DNA from: Actinotalea fermentans ATCC 43279 = JCM 9966 = DSM 3133 | GTDB lineage: Bacteria; Actinomycetota; Actinomycetes; Actinomycetales; Cellulomonadaceae | Assembly: GCA_000767215.1 (NCBI GenBank) | Contig: AXCX01000011.1 | Span: 1 to 34,717, forward strand | Length of the DNA: 34,717 bases | Reading direction: 5' to 3' | Shown: piece by piece, positions 8,684 to 16,796 of the stretch | How positions within the stretch are numbered: position 1 is the first letter of the stretch | Layout: the number at the start of each line of letters is the position of its first letter | Made by a program: the position numbers and the translations under genes | Notes under the pieces: generated by a model | What the model was told of the DNA's origin: nothing | Databases searched by the model: none | The model's input: the letters and a program-made list of their open reading frames with translations, nothing else

Positions 8684-9154
8684 ATGGCACGGGAACGAGG
8701 ACGACAGGTGGTCGCGTCCAACCGCAAGGCGCGGCACGACTACCACATCGAGGACGTCTTCGAGGCCGGCCTCGTCCTGACGGGCACGGAGGTCAAGACC
8801 CTGCGTCTCGGCCGGGCGTCGCTCGTCGACGGGTTCGTGAGCGTCGACCGCGGCGAGGCCTGGCTCGAGGGCGTGCACATCCCCGAGTACACCGAGGGGA
8901 CCTGGACGAACCACACGCCGCGGCGCAAGCGGAAGCTGCTGCTGCACGCGCGCGAGATCGAGGAGCTGGGCCGGGAGGTCCAGGCCAAGGGACGCACCAT
9001 CGTGCCGCTGGCGATCTACTTCGTCGACGGGCGCGCCAAGGTGGAGATCGCCTTGGCCCGCGGCAAGAAGGAGTACGACAAGCGGCAGACCCTGCGCGAG
9101 AAGCAGGAGAACCGCGAGGCACAGGCAGCGATGAGCCTGCGTCGCCACGAGTGA
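8684..9154 (+). CDS. smpB: SsrA-binding protein SmpB
   Basis: Binds the tRNA-like domain of tmRNA and delivers it to stalled ribosomes during trans-translation. The 156-aa length is normal. Conserved blocks are visible: [29 protein letters not shown] at the N-terminus, [14 protein letters not shown] in the C-terminal tail that enters the mRNA channel, and a basic end. Its partner RNA, ssrA, lies 3.1 kb downstream on the same strand, separated by a DUF2207 gene and a GGDEF gene. The stop overlaps the GTG of the DUF2207 gene by 4 nt, so the two are coupled. Confidence 0.98.
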   Translation: MARERGRQVVASNRKARHDYHIEDVFEAGLVLTGTEVKTLRLGRASLVDGFVSVDRGEAWLEGVHIPEYTEGTWTNHTPRRKRKLLLHAREIEELGREVQAKGRTIVPLAIYFVDGRAKVEIALARGKKEYDKRQTLREKQENREAQAAMSLRRHE

Positions 9155-11052
9155 CCGCCGTGGCCGCACCAGCACCGATGGGGCCGACGACGGCGCCCCT
9201 GGCACCGCTGCGCCGATGGGCGCGCGCCGCCGTCGTCGGGCTGGGGCTGGCCGCCGCGACGGGGGCGGGCCTGCTGGCGACGGCGTCGCCCGCCGCTGCG
9301 AGCGACGCCGAGGACGTCATCCGCGAGTACGCGATGACGATCGACCTGGACCCCGACGGCGTCGCGCACGTGACGCTCGACCTGGCGGTGGACTTCGGGG
9401 TCCGGCCGAACCACGGCCCGTACCTCATGTGGGTGGTCAAGGAGCGGTACGACGACGAGCTGGACCGGGTCTACCGGATCACGGACTTCCGGGCCTCGAG
9501 CCCCGACGCGTCCGGTGACGTGCGCACCGAGGAGCGCCTCGGCAGCGGCGTGACCGAGATGGCCTACCTCATCGGCGACGAGGACGACACCGAGGTCGGC
9601 GTGCACGACTACCGCGTGACGTTCGACGTCGAGGGCTGGGTGAACTCGGCCGGCTACCCGTGGGCGGCCGGGCCGCTCGAGCGCGACGAGCTGTACCTGG
9701 ACGTGCTCACCCACTGGGACATCCCCGTGGAGCAGGTGAGCGTGCAGGTCAACGCGCCGGCGGACGTGCTGGAGGTCGCCTGCTACGACGCCTCGGGCGA
9801 GTGCTCGGCGGCGTCGAGCGGGCCGCTCGCGACGTTCGCCGTGGACCGCGTGGAGCCGCGCCGGCCGCTGACCATCGCCATCGCGTACCCCGCCGGCACG
9901 TTCGGTGGCGTGGAGCCCGTGCTGCAGGAGCGCTGGGCGGTCGGGCGGGCCTTCGAGGTCACGCCGGCCACCGGCGGCCTGGCCGCTGCCGTCGCCCTGG
10001 GCGGTGGGCTGCTCCTGGCCCGGCGGTTCCGGCGGACCGGGCGCGACGAGGCGTTCGCCGGGCTGACCCCCGGCGTCGTGCCGGCGGCCGGCCAGGCCGC
10101 GGTGGTGTCCCCCGCGCGTCGGGCGCCCGTGGCCGTGCAGTTCACGCCACCGCCGGGGCTGCGGCCGGGGCAGCTGGGCACCCTCGTCGACGAGCGGGCC
10201 GACCCGCGCGACGTCACCGCCACGATCATCGACCTCGCGGTGCGGGAGTACGTGCGGATCGTCCGGCTGCCCGACGGCGACGGCGACTGGCGGCTGGACA
10301 GGTCGACCAAGCCCGACCACGACCTGCGCCCGTACGAGCGGACGCTGCTGCGGCAGATCTTCGCGGGCCAGGGCGTGTACTCGGTGCGGCTGTCGGACCT
10401 GAGGACCACCTTCGCGGAGTCGATGGCGCAGGTGCAGGGCAAACTCTACGACGAGGTCACCGAGCTCGGCTGGTTCCGCGGCAGCCCCAAGGCGGCGCGC
10501 GGGGCGTGGGCGGCGCGCGGGGCGCTCACCCTCGCGGGGGGCGTCGTGGCCACCGTGGTCCTCGCGATCTTCACGCACTGGGCCCTCGTGGCGGTGCCGG
10601 TCGTCGTCCTGGGCATCGTCTCGCTCGGGCTCACGGGCGCCGCGCCTGCGCGTACGGCCGAGGGCTCGGCCGTGCTCGCCCAGACGCAGGGCTTCCGCCT
10701 CTACCTGGAGACCGCCGAGGCGAACCAGCTGCGCTTCGAGGAGGGCGAGGACCTCTTCAGCCGCTACCTGCCGTTCGCGGTGGCGTTCGGCCTGACCGAG
10801 CGCTGGGCGGCCCTCTTCGCCGAGCTCGCCGCGCAGGGCCGCGCGCTGGCGGAGCCCACGTGGTTCCTCGGCACCACGGGCGGCTACCCCTTCTGGGCGG
10901 CGGCGGGCTCGCTCGGGCACGACCTGACGTCCTTCACGTCGGCGGCCACGTCGGCGTTCTCCGCGCCCGCTCCGGGCTCGTCCGGGGGTTCGGGCTTCAG
11001 CGGTGGCGGCGGTGGGGGCGGCGTCGGCGGCGGGGGCGGCGGCACGTGGTGA
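9151..11052 (+). CDS. DUF2207-type membrane protein with Gly-rich C-terminus
   Basis: A 633-aa protein of the DUF2207 layout. It has a signal peptide (cleavage likely near [10 protein letters not shown]), an extracytoplasmic beta-rich domain (about 50-265) starting with [17 protein letters not shown], a membrane helix ([19 protein letters not shown]), a cytoplasmic domain, two more hydrophobic segments (about 455-500) and a tail ending in a run of glycines and TW. The function of the family is unknown; the Gly-rich tail is typical of it. The start is taken as the GTG at 9151, which overlaps the smpB stop (GTGA); further in-frame starts are at 9160 and 9178. Confident in family type, no function claimed. 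Confidence 0.85.
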   Translation: MTAVAAPAPMGPTTAPLAPLRRWARAAVVGLGLAAATGAGLLATASPAAASDAEDVIREYAMTIDLDPDGVAHVTLDLAVDFGVRPNHGPYLMWVVKERYDDELDRVYRITDFRASSPDASGDVRTEERLGSGVTEMAYLIGDEDDTEVGVHDYRVTFDVEGWVNSAGYPWAAGPLERDELYLDVLTHWDIPVEQVSVQVNAPADVLEVACYDASGECSAASSGPLATFAVDRVEPRRPLTIAIAYPAGTFGGVEPVLQERWAVGRAFEVTPATGGLAAAVALGGGLLLARRFRRTGRDEAFAGLTPGVVPAAGQAAVVSPARRAPVAVQFTPPPGLRPGQLGTLVDERADPRDVTATIIDLAVREYVRIVRLPDGDGDWRLDRSTKPDHDLRPYERTLLRQIFAGQGVYSVRLSDLRTTFAESMAQVQGKLYDEVTELGWFRGSPKAARGAWAARGALTLAGGVVATVVLAIFTHWALVAVPVVVLGIVSLGLTGAAPARTAEGSAVLAQTQGFRLYLETAEANQLRFEEGEDLFSRYLPFAVAFGLTERWAALFAELAAQGRALAEPTWFLGTTGGYPFWAAAGSLGHDLTSFTSAATSAFSAPAPGSSGGSGFSGGGGGGGVGGGGGGTW

Positions 11053-11153
11053 GCGACCGGGCGTAGGGGCGCGTCTCGCACTGTGGGCGAAGGCTCACAT
11101 CTCGGCCGGGCCCTGCCGATAAACGGACAGCTCCCCCCGAGAAGGACCCTCAC

Positions 11154-12158
11154 TTGCCTGCTCGCTCCCCGATCGCTCCCATGCGCCTCGCCCGCCGCGA
11201 GGAGGCGCGCGTGCTCGCGCACGCCTGCGCCATCGCGGGCGCCGTCACGGCGCTGACCGTCCTCGCGCCGTTCAGCCCGACGGCGCCGCGCGCTCTCGGC
11301 GCGGCCCTCACGCTGGTTGCGCTGGGGCTCTGGGCGGCGCTGATCCTCGGGGCGGACCGCGTGCGGGCGTGGCAGCTGCACGCCGTGCTGGCCACCGCGA
11401 CGGTGCTCGTCACGGTGGCCCTGGGCGCGTCGACGACGCCGTTCGGCGCGCTCGTGGGCGCCGTCGCCTACGTGTGGATCGCCATCTTCAGCGGCGTCTA
11501 CCACCGGACCACGGTGCTGCTGCGCTACCTCGGGGGCGTCACCGTGGGCCTCGCCGTGGGGTTCTGGCACGCGGGGACGCCGTCCTGGCCGCAGGCGTGG
11601 GCGTTCCTGGCCGCCACGTTCGTGGCGGTCGCGCTGGTGCTCAACCGCCGGGTGAGCGCGCTGCGCCGGGAGGCGATGACCGACCCGCTCACGGGCGCGT
11701 TCACACGACGGGCGTTCGAGCGCGCCGCGGAGCTGGACATGGCCCGCGCGTCGCGCATCGGGATGCCGCTGACTCTCGCGGTCATCGACCTGGACGACTT
11801 CAAGCTGGTCAACGACGCCCACGGCCACGCCCGCGGCGACGAGGTGCTCGTCGGCCTGACGCAGGCGTGGCAGGCGACCCTGCCGCGCGACGTCCTGCTC
11901 GGGCGGCGCGGCGGCGACGAGTTCGTCCTCCTCTTCCCCGGACGCACGCTCGCCGAGGCCGAGAACGAGGTCCGCGCGCTGTCGGACGACCTGTGCGGGT
12001 GGTCCACGGGGCTTGCCCAGTGGGACGGCGGGCGGGACCTCGCGGACCTGTTCGCCGCGGCCGACGCCGACCTGTACGCCTCCAAGCGCGGCGAGACCGC
12101 GGCGGGCCGGGCGTCGTCGTCGGCCGGAGGAATGGGCTCGGAGCCCGCGGCGTTGTGA
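11154..12158 (+). CDS. Membrane GGDEF protein (putative diguanylate cyclase)
   Basis: Makes the second messenger c-di-GMP from two GTP, if active. The 334-aa protein has an N-terminal membrane region of about six hydrophobic segments (25-165) and a C-terminal GGDEF domain starting at TDPLTGAF (176). The signature GGDEF is at 253-257, and the metal-binding DLDDFKLVND segment (212-221) is intact. No RxxD inhibitory site lies at the usual spacing before GGDEF (the sequence is LPRDVLLGRRGGDEF), so product inhibition is probably absent. The start is TTG at 11154 with AAGGA 7 nt upstream. The membrane sensor type is not recognised. It lies between the smpB unit and ssrA. Confidence 0.88.
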   Translation: MPARSPIAPMRLARREEARVLAHACAIAGAVTALTVLAPFSPTAPRALGAALTLVALGLWAALILGADRVRAWQLHAVLATATVLVTVALGASTTPFGALVGAVAYVWIAIFSGVYHRTTVLLRYLGGVTVGLAVGFWHAGTPSWPQAWAFLAATFVAVALVLNRRVSALRREAMTDPLTGAFTRRAFERAAELDMARASRIGMPLTLAVIDLDDFKLVNDAHGHARGDEVLVGLTQAWQATLPRDVLLGRRGGDEFVLLFPGRTLAEAENEVRALSDDLCGWSTGLAQWDGGRDLADLFAAADADLYASKRGETAAGRASSSAGGMGSEPAAL

Positions 12159-12161
12159 CGG

Positions 12162-12167
12162 TAGGCT
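12162..12167 (+). promoter_or_regulatory. Possible -10 element of the ssrA promoter
   Basis: TAGGCT, a good TANNNT hexamer, lies just past the GGDEF gene and about 85 nt before the mature tmRNA 5' end. It would give a precursor with a short 5' leader for RNase P to remove. There is no convincing -35, so this is tentative. Confidence 0.3.
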
Positions 12168-12252
12168 GGAGGACGCTCCGCAGCCGGGTGACCGGCGTCG
12201 GAGGCGGTGCCGCGGTGGGTATGGCGACTGCCGCGGGTTTGACAACTGCACA

Positions 12253-12620
12253 GGGGGTGATCGGTTTCGACGATGGTCGTCGATCCAGGTGAAGCGGGCC
12301 GAGGATGTTGGGTTATCTCGTTAACGCTCCCAGCAAACCTATAGGTGCCGATTCCAAGCGCACCGACTTCGCCCTCGCCGCCTGAGCGAGGCTTCGAAGT
12401 CCGTCAGCCCGAGCTCGCTCTCGTCTCGGTTCCTGGCGTCATCTAGAGAGCCACTGCTCGTAGCCCTCGTCATCGGGGCTGCGGGGACACTCAGATGACT
12501 GGGCCCGTCCGCGACATGTCTGCGTGATCGCGGGGGCCAAGAAAAGCGCAGCAGACTGCGCCCGGAGAAGCCCTGGTTCACTGCCGTCGGACGCGGGTTC
12601 GATTCCCGCCACCTCCACCC
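12253..12620 (+). ncRNA. ssrA: tmRNA (transfer-messenger RNA)
   Basis: Rescues stalled ribosomes with SmpB. The 5' end GGGGGTG (12253-12259) pairs with CACCTCC (12610-12616) to close the acceptor stem, followed by discriminator A at 12617. The T-arm is GCGGG-TTCGATT-CCCGC at 12593-12609, and the 5' tRNA-like part reads GATCGGTTTCGAC. The tag frame at 12347-12385 encodes ADSKRTDFALAA and a TGA stop, so the full degradation tag is AADSKRTDFALAA, ending in the ALAA signal read by ClpXP. The CCA end is not encoded (ACCC follows). The last 25 nt coincide with the left attachment repeat of an integrated island, so the 3' end was rebuilt by the element and still pairs correctly. Confidence 0.96.
12594..12618 (+). 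repeat. attL: 25-bp direct repeat in the ssrA 3' end
   Basis: This sequence, beginning CGGGTTCGATTCCCG and ending CCTCCAC, is repeated exactly at 24038-24062. It covers the T-loop, the 3' half of the T-stem and the acceptor 3' strand of tmRNA, the classic target of tyrosine integrases. Flanking bases differ on both sides (G versus A before; C versus T after), so the identity block is exactly 25 bp. Confidence 0.93.
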
Positions 12621-12654
12621 GTGTGACCTGCGGAAACGCTGGTCATGTTGACAG

Positions 12655-12690
12655 GAAGGTAGTCATCCGTTGACGCGGAGGGCTACCTTC
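12655..12690 (+). promoter_or_regulatory. Inverted repeat over the candidate integrase promoter
   Basis: GAAGGTAG (12655-12662) and CTACCTTC (12683-12690) form an 8-bp stem around a 20-nt loop. The right arm contains TACCTT, a TANNNT -10 that would start transcription at about 12696, next to the integrase GTG at 12698. It could be an operator for integrase, a weak terminator for ssrA (TTGTGTTGT follows), or both. Confidence 0.4.
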
Positions 12691-12697
12691 TTGTGTT

Positions 12698-13894
12698 GTG
12701 GCGAGCATCCGGGAGCGTCGGCGTGCCGATGGGACGCGGTCGTTCGCTGTGCTGTGGCGCGACCCCGACACCGGGCGGCAGACGTCGCTGACGTACGACG
12801 ACGAGCGGGATGCGCGGGTTGCGCGGGAGCTGATCGAGGCCGCCGGCGGGCGGGCCGACGAGGCCGCACGGATCGCCGAGGCGGTGCGGAAGCCTGGGCC
12901 GACCGTTGAGGCCGCGATCACGGAGCACATCGACTTGCTGACCGGGGTCGGGGCCGATACGCGCTCGCACTACCGCGGGCAGCTGCGTTCGCACATCGCG
13001 CCTGCGCTCGGGGCTCTGCCCGTGTCTGCGGTGACCTACCGGCATGTGGCCGGGTGGGTGCGCGCGATGACCGAGAAGGGCCTCTCCCCCAAGACGATCG
13101 CCAACGTGCACGGGCTGCTGTCCGCGGCGATGACGACGGCCGTGCGGCTCGGGTACCGGGCGGACAACCCCTGTGTCGGCGTCGAGCTGCCGAAGTCGGT
13201 GGCGACGCGTGACGAGATGACGGTGCTGACGCGCGACGAGTTCGGGCTCCTGCTGTCGAAGGTCTCGGCGCACTACCAGCCGCTGGTACTGACACTGGTG
13301 GCGACCGGGCTGCGCTGGGGCGAGGCGACGGCGCTCACGGCCGGGGATGTGGACCTGTCGGCACGGCCGGCGACGGTGCGCGTGACGAAGGCGTGGAAGC
13401 GGGATGCCGACCGGCGCTGGTACGTCGGGCCGCCCAAGACGAAGCGCGCACGGCGGACGGTGTCGCTGCCCGACGACCTGGTCGACGTGCTGCTGCCACT
13501 CGTGGCCGGCAAGGCGCCCGACGAGCTGCTCTTCACCAACACCGTCGGCTCGCAGATCTCGTCGTCGCGCTTCTGGACGACGACGTGGACTCCGGCGCTC
13601 GACGCCGCCTGCAGCCCGCGGCTCGCCGACGGCTCCCCCGACCCCGACGCACCACGACTGACCAAGCGGCCGCGCGTGCACGACCTCCGCCACACCCACG
13701 CATCGTGGATGATCGCCGCCGGGACGGACCTCTTCGTTCTCCAGCGTCGCCTGGGCCACGAGTCGATCACCACGACAACGGAGACCTACGCCCACCTGCT
13801 CCCCGACCAGCAGCGCGCGGCCGCCGACGCCGCGGGGCGTGCACTCGGCGGATTGGCGTTGCGCCGCCGTGGGGCCGATCTCGGTCGCTGGTAG
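12698..13894 (+). CDS. Site-specific tyrosine integrase of the island
   Basis: Catalyses integration and excision at ssrA. The 398-aa protein has an N-terminal arm-binding region (about 1-60: RADGTRSFAVLWRD), a core-binding SAM-like domain (about 68-155) and a catalytic domain (about 175-375). The active-site set is complete: R206 in TGLRWGE, probable K247 in PPKTKR, H328 and R331 in HDLRHTH, H354 in LGHES and the nucleophile Y364 in TYAHL. It starts at GTG 12698 without a ribosome site, next to a -10, so it may be leaderless. Its place beside attL and its orientation into the island are usual. The protein looks functional, so the element may still be able to excise. Confidence 0.96.
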   Translation: MASIRERRRADGTRSFAVLWRDPDTGRQTSLTYDDERDARVARELIEAAGGRADEAARIAEAVRKPGPTVEAAITEHIDLLTGVGADTRSHYRGQLRSHIAPALGALPVSAVTYRHVAGWVRAMTEKGLSPKTIANVHGLLSAAMTTAVRLGYRADNPCVGVELPKSVATRDEMTVLTRDEFGLLLSKVSAHYQPLVLTLVATGLRWGEATALTAGDVDLSARPATVRVTKAWKRDADRRWYVGPPKTKRARRTVSLPDDLVDVLLPLVAGKAPDELLFTNTVGSQISSSRFWTTTWTPALDAACSPRLADGSPDPDAPRLTKRPRVHDLRHTHASWMIAAGTDLFVLQRRLGHESITTTTETYAHLLPDQQRAAADAAGRALGGLALRRRGADLGRW

Positions 13895-13904
13895 ACCAGG
13901 CGGG

Positions 13905-14369
13905 TCAGGCCGCGAACGGCGCCCCACACACCAGGCAGTACAACCGCGCGGTGGCTGCCTCGGGAACCTTCACCGGCTCATTGGGGTGGCACGGCGGCTC
14001 GACGATGATCATGTCGTCGGGCTCGACCAGCGGATCCGGGGTCGGTGTGCCAAGACCGAAGTCGGCGTTCTGCCTAAACGTCACACCTCTGATGCCTCTG
14101 AACGCGTCGCCGATGGACTCCCTGATCACGCGATCGATCTCGGGCGCAGCCACTCCTTGCATGTACGCCAGTTGCGCTGGCGTCCACCACGAATCACAGC
14201 CAGCCGGTACACCACAGAGCGGGCAGAAGTACTGCTCAGCTACCTCGGCATCCGGATCGCCTTCATCGTGACTGAACCACTTGAACTCCCCCTCGCAGGT
14301 AGGGCACTCGCGTCGGAGGAACCCGTCGCTGTCGAGCGGGATGCTCACCGGGACGCTGAAGTCGTCCAT
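13905..14369 (-). CDS. Double zinc-ribbon protein, partner of the TIR-like gene
   Basis: Not recognised as a named family. The 154-aa protein has cysteine pairs C22-C25 (CPTC) and C49-C52 (CPLC), which would form one zinc ribbon. A C-terminal second set has C127 followed by C145-C148 (CLVCG). Between them lies an acidic helical region with the segment WWTPAQLAYMQGVAAPEIDRVIRE. There is no membrane segment or signal peptide. Its ATG is 3 nt after the stop of the TIR-like gene (TAG GCC ATG), so it is translated from the same mRNA. The tight pairing suggests a sensor, adaptor or regulator of the TIR-like protein; that is inference. Confidence 0.7.
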   Translation of the reverse strand: MDDFSVPVSIPLDSDGFLRRECPTCEGEFKWFSHDEGDPDAEVAEQYFCPLCGVPAGCDSWWTPAQLAYMQGVAAPEIDRVIRESIGDAFRGIRGVTFRQNADFGLGTPTPDPLVEPDDMIIVEPPCHPNEPVKVPEAATARLYCLVCGAPFAA

Positions 14370-14372
14370 GGC

Positions 14373-15890
14373 CTATCCGTTCAGATCTAGGAAGACATCC
14401 TGGGTGAAGATCGCGCCGGCGTCTGTCCGGGCCGACACGGACACGTCGAACGCGGCGGTCCCCTGCCTGCCGCCCAACAACCGGCTCCGGTTCATGACGT
14501 CGATCGTCACTGACTTTCCACCGCCAGGGATCTTGGGGATGCCCTCATGGCGCATGAGATCAAGCGCCGCATCCTCGGGAACTGAGAGCGTCACGTCGTA
14601 GGCGACCTCGGTCCCCCGGTTGACGATCTGCAGCTTGTCGACATGGTTGCCGCCCCTGCTGAAGTACTTGACGTCGAAGTCAATCGGTGGGCGGATCGTT
14701 GTTGCGGCGGGAACACGGCGCCCCAGGGGCAGTCCTTCGCCGGGGGGACTCGGAGCCGTGAAGTCCCCCGCGGAGTGCCAATCGGTACCGCTGAGGTTCA
14801 CCGCACAACCAGCCGTCTCGAGACGCTTGGCCAGTTCCTGGCGACGCTTGAGGTCGTTGGAGAGCCTCACGACGTGGCGCCCGGCGACGTCGCTGAACGG
14901 ACGGACGGAGCCCACTTCGACGAGCACAGTACGGCGTGCATCGCGGCCCAAGGCCATTCCGGCTTCGAACAAGACGTTGGGGCGTGCCTGCGGAGCCGGG
15001 GCGATCTCGGGGTCGTCCGCACCGCTCCCGTACCGCGGTTGAAGGTAGGCGACCTCGTCAGGCGTCAGGAGGACGACGACGGCAGTCGCCCGGTCGAAGG
15101 CCACGTCCAGGACCTGCCCGATGTACGGCGACCCATCGCCGGTCCACTCGACTGCCGTCGTCCACTCCATGGGCGAGAGATCGATGCTCCGCAAGAAGTC
15201 GAACATCGACCGTCGCAGCGCCTCATTGCGCCCATGCACCACGAACACCTGGCGCCCGCCCGCCGCAGGACCTCGCTCGTCTTCCCGAGGCATGGCACCG
15301 ACGCTAGCGCGCTGACCAGAGCCGGGTAGCGCGCCCACACCGCTCACCGCCGCATCGCGCGCTAGGTAGTCCGCCAGATCTCGCACGCCGCGGAAGGGGC
15401 GAAGGCCCTTTCTGCGGAGAAGGATCTTCCAGTCCCCTTCACCCTGACCTTTCGAGAAGCCCAGCCATAGCCCGCCCACGGTCTCCCACAACAGGGCCTG
15501 GCGCGCGAGCATGCTGGCGCGCCCCGCCGCCGGCAGTCTCACGTGTCTAGCAAGGTCTTCTGGGGTCAGCAGGACGTCATCCGAAGGAGGGCTGTCTTGC
15601 GCCAGCTGAGCGGCATAGCGAACGCCCTCGACGAAGATCGCCGCGTCCTCGGCTGCCTCCGGGCACTGAGCAAGTCCCTCGATGGTCAAGGCGATCTTCT
15701 GGTCGTCGGGCGGTTCATGTGCGCCCGCGCCCCAGAGAAGCCGCCGGTCGAGCTTGCTGACCTCCCCCCACGGGTCTTCGAGGCCCAGCGTTCGGTCAAG
15801 CTCGTAGTCGACCTCGCTCCAGGTCGGCCACCGGTCATGCCGCGTAAATAGCCGAAAGATGGCCTCAAGAATCTGCTGGGCCCCAGCCAC
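14373..15890 (-). CDS. TIR-like nucleotide-binding protein, candidate anti-phage effector
   Basis: A 505-aa protein with three parts. Residues 1-205 are a helical region of unknown family with an insert starting LTPEDLARHVRLP. Residues 214-364 match the TIR-like domain of the CAP12/Pycsar-effector type (PF10137): VFVVHGRNEALRRSMFDFL, then VVVLLTPDEVAYL, then ARPNVLFEAGMALGR. The glutamate in NVLFEAG (E309) sits where these TIR domains have the catalytic NADase residue. Residues 401-505 look like a beta-sandwich (KLQIVNRGTEVAYDVTLSVP). GTG 15890 was chosen because GGAGG lies 7 nt upstream; the frame also has a GTG at 15974 with a poor ribosome site. It forms an operon with the zinc-ribbon gene. 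NAD cleavage after phage sensing is inferred from the domain. Confidence 0.8.
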   Translation of the reverse strand: MAGAQQILEAIFRLFTRHDRWPTWSEVDYELDRTLGLEDPWGEVSKLDRRLLWGAGAHEPPDDQKIALTIEGLAQCPEAAEDAAIFVEGVRYAAQLAQDSPPSDDVLLTPEDLARHVRLPAAGRASMLARQALLWETVGGLWLGFSKGQGEGDWKILLRRKGLRPFRGVRDLADYLARDAAVSGVGALPGSGQRASVGAMPREDERGPAAGGRQVFVVHGRNEALRRSMFDFLRSIDLSPMEWTTAVEWTGDGSPYIGQVLDVAFDRATAVVVLLTPDEVAYLQPRYGSGADDPEIAPAPQARPNVLFEAGMALGRDARRTVLVEVGSVRPFSDVAGRHVVRLSNDLKRRQELAKRLETAGCAVNLSGTDWHSAGDFTAPSPPGEGLPLGRRVPAATTIRPPIDFDVKYFSRGGNHVDKLQIVNRGTEVAYDVTLSVPEDAALDLMRHEGIPKIPGGGKSVTIDVMNRSRLLGGRQGTAAFDVSVSARTDAGAIFTQDVFLDLNG

Positions 15891-16101
15891 TCCTCCCCCT
15901 CCACCCAATGGCACGTACGGCTGCAAGTGCGGGCTCCACCGGAGGCCTTGCCGCCGTTGGTGATCTTCCCTCACCTACCCGACATGGCGCAGCGGTCCCG
16001 CGGGCTCCTCTTGCTCGCAGCAGCCGCACCGGCGACTCGATGCGCTCGACCCGGCCGAAAGTCCCCTGTTACGTTCCCCCCGACGTCGGTCGACAGAATA
16101 T

Positions 16102-16115
16102 GTCGCCTGTGCGAC
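16102..16115 (+). promoter_or_regulatory. Possible operator before the HTH/NTase pair
   Basis: GTCGC-CTGT-GCGAC is a short inverted repeat 9 bp before the ATG at 16125, in the intergenic region shared with the divergent TIR-like operon. The encoded HTH protein may bind here. The arms are only 5 bp, so this is tentative. Nothing else was recognised in 15891-16124. Confidence 0.3.
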
Positions 16116-16124
16116 TATTTATGG

Positions 16125-16796
16125 ATGACGCAGATGGCCACGAGTGCTGCGGCTGAGCGGCTGGGTGTTTCCCAGCGCCAGGTGCAGCGTCTCATCGAAA
16201 CCGGACGGTTGCCGGCGACGCGCACGGCGGGTGACGTGTGGGTCGTCGACGCTCTCGCCGTCAACGCTTTGGCCCGAACGCGTCCCGAGCGGGGTCGTCC
16301 GTGGTCCCCAACTACGGCCTGGGCAGCGCTGTGGCGGCTCTCCGGCCTCGACGTCGACTGGCTCGACAGGCGCACGGCCAGGCGTCTTGACGACCGGCTC
16401 GCGTCCATCGACGCCGAGGAGCTCGTGCACGCGGCCCGACGCCGCGCATCAGTCCGCCGCTACCGGGCGAGCGAGTCGTTCCTCGCTGAACTCGACGCGT
16501 CCGTCATCCGCACCGGCGCCCGTGCGACGGAGCCGTCCCGGTTCGCCCTGGACCGGGACCTCAGTCGCGTTGACGGCTATTGCACGAGTGAGGTCGCGGC
16601 TCGGCTGGTACGCGACTTCCACCTCGCTGAGGATCCGCGCGGGAATGCCACCCTGCGGGTAGCCGCCGCGCCGAGCTCGGTCATGGAGGGACGGGACACG
16701 ATGCCCGTCGCCGTCATCGCGGCAGACCTCGCAGAGTCGCTCGAGGTCAGGGAGCGGTCGGCTGGCTTCCGCGTGCTCGAGGAACTGCTGCGATGA
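16125..16796 (+). CDS. HTH DNA-binding protein, putative antitoxin of an NTase pair
   Basis: A 223-aa protein whose N-terminus is an excisionase/MerR-like helix-turn-helix (about 4-42: ATSAAAERLGVSQRQVQRLIETGRLPATRTAGDVWVVDA). The remaining 180 residues are Arg-rich and helical, with no recognised domain. Its stop overlaps the ATG of the nucleotidyltransferase gene by 4 nt. An HTH protein coupled to a minimal nucleotidyltransferase is the layout of AbiE-like toxin-antitoxin modules, in which the HTH partner represses the operon; that role is inferred. The start is ATG 16125, with a second in-frame ATG at 16134; neither has a strong ribosome site. A longer reading from 15927 is unlikely because its N-terminus has no resemblance to a folded domain. 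Confidence 0.75.
   Translation: MTQMATSAAAERLGVSQRQVQRLIETGRLPATRTAGDVWVVDALAVNALARTRPERGRPWSPTTAWAALWRLSGLDVDWLDRRTARRLDDRLASIDAEELVHAARRRASVRRYRASESFLAELDASVIRTGARATEPSRFALDRDLSRVDGYCTSEVAARLVRDFHLAEDPRGNATLRVAAAPSSVMEGRDTMPVAVIAADLAESLEVRERSAGFRVLEELLR

Noticed and set aside
12239-12244. TTGACA as the -35 of ssrA
   Set aside because: A -10 at normal spacing would lie inside the mature tmRNA (after 12253), so it cannot drive the gene.
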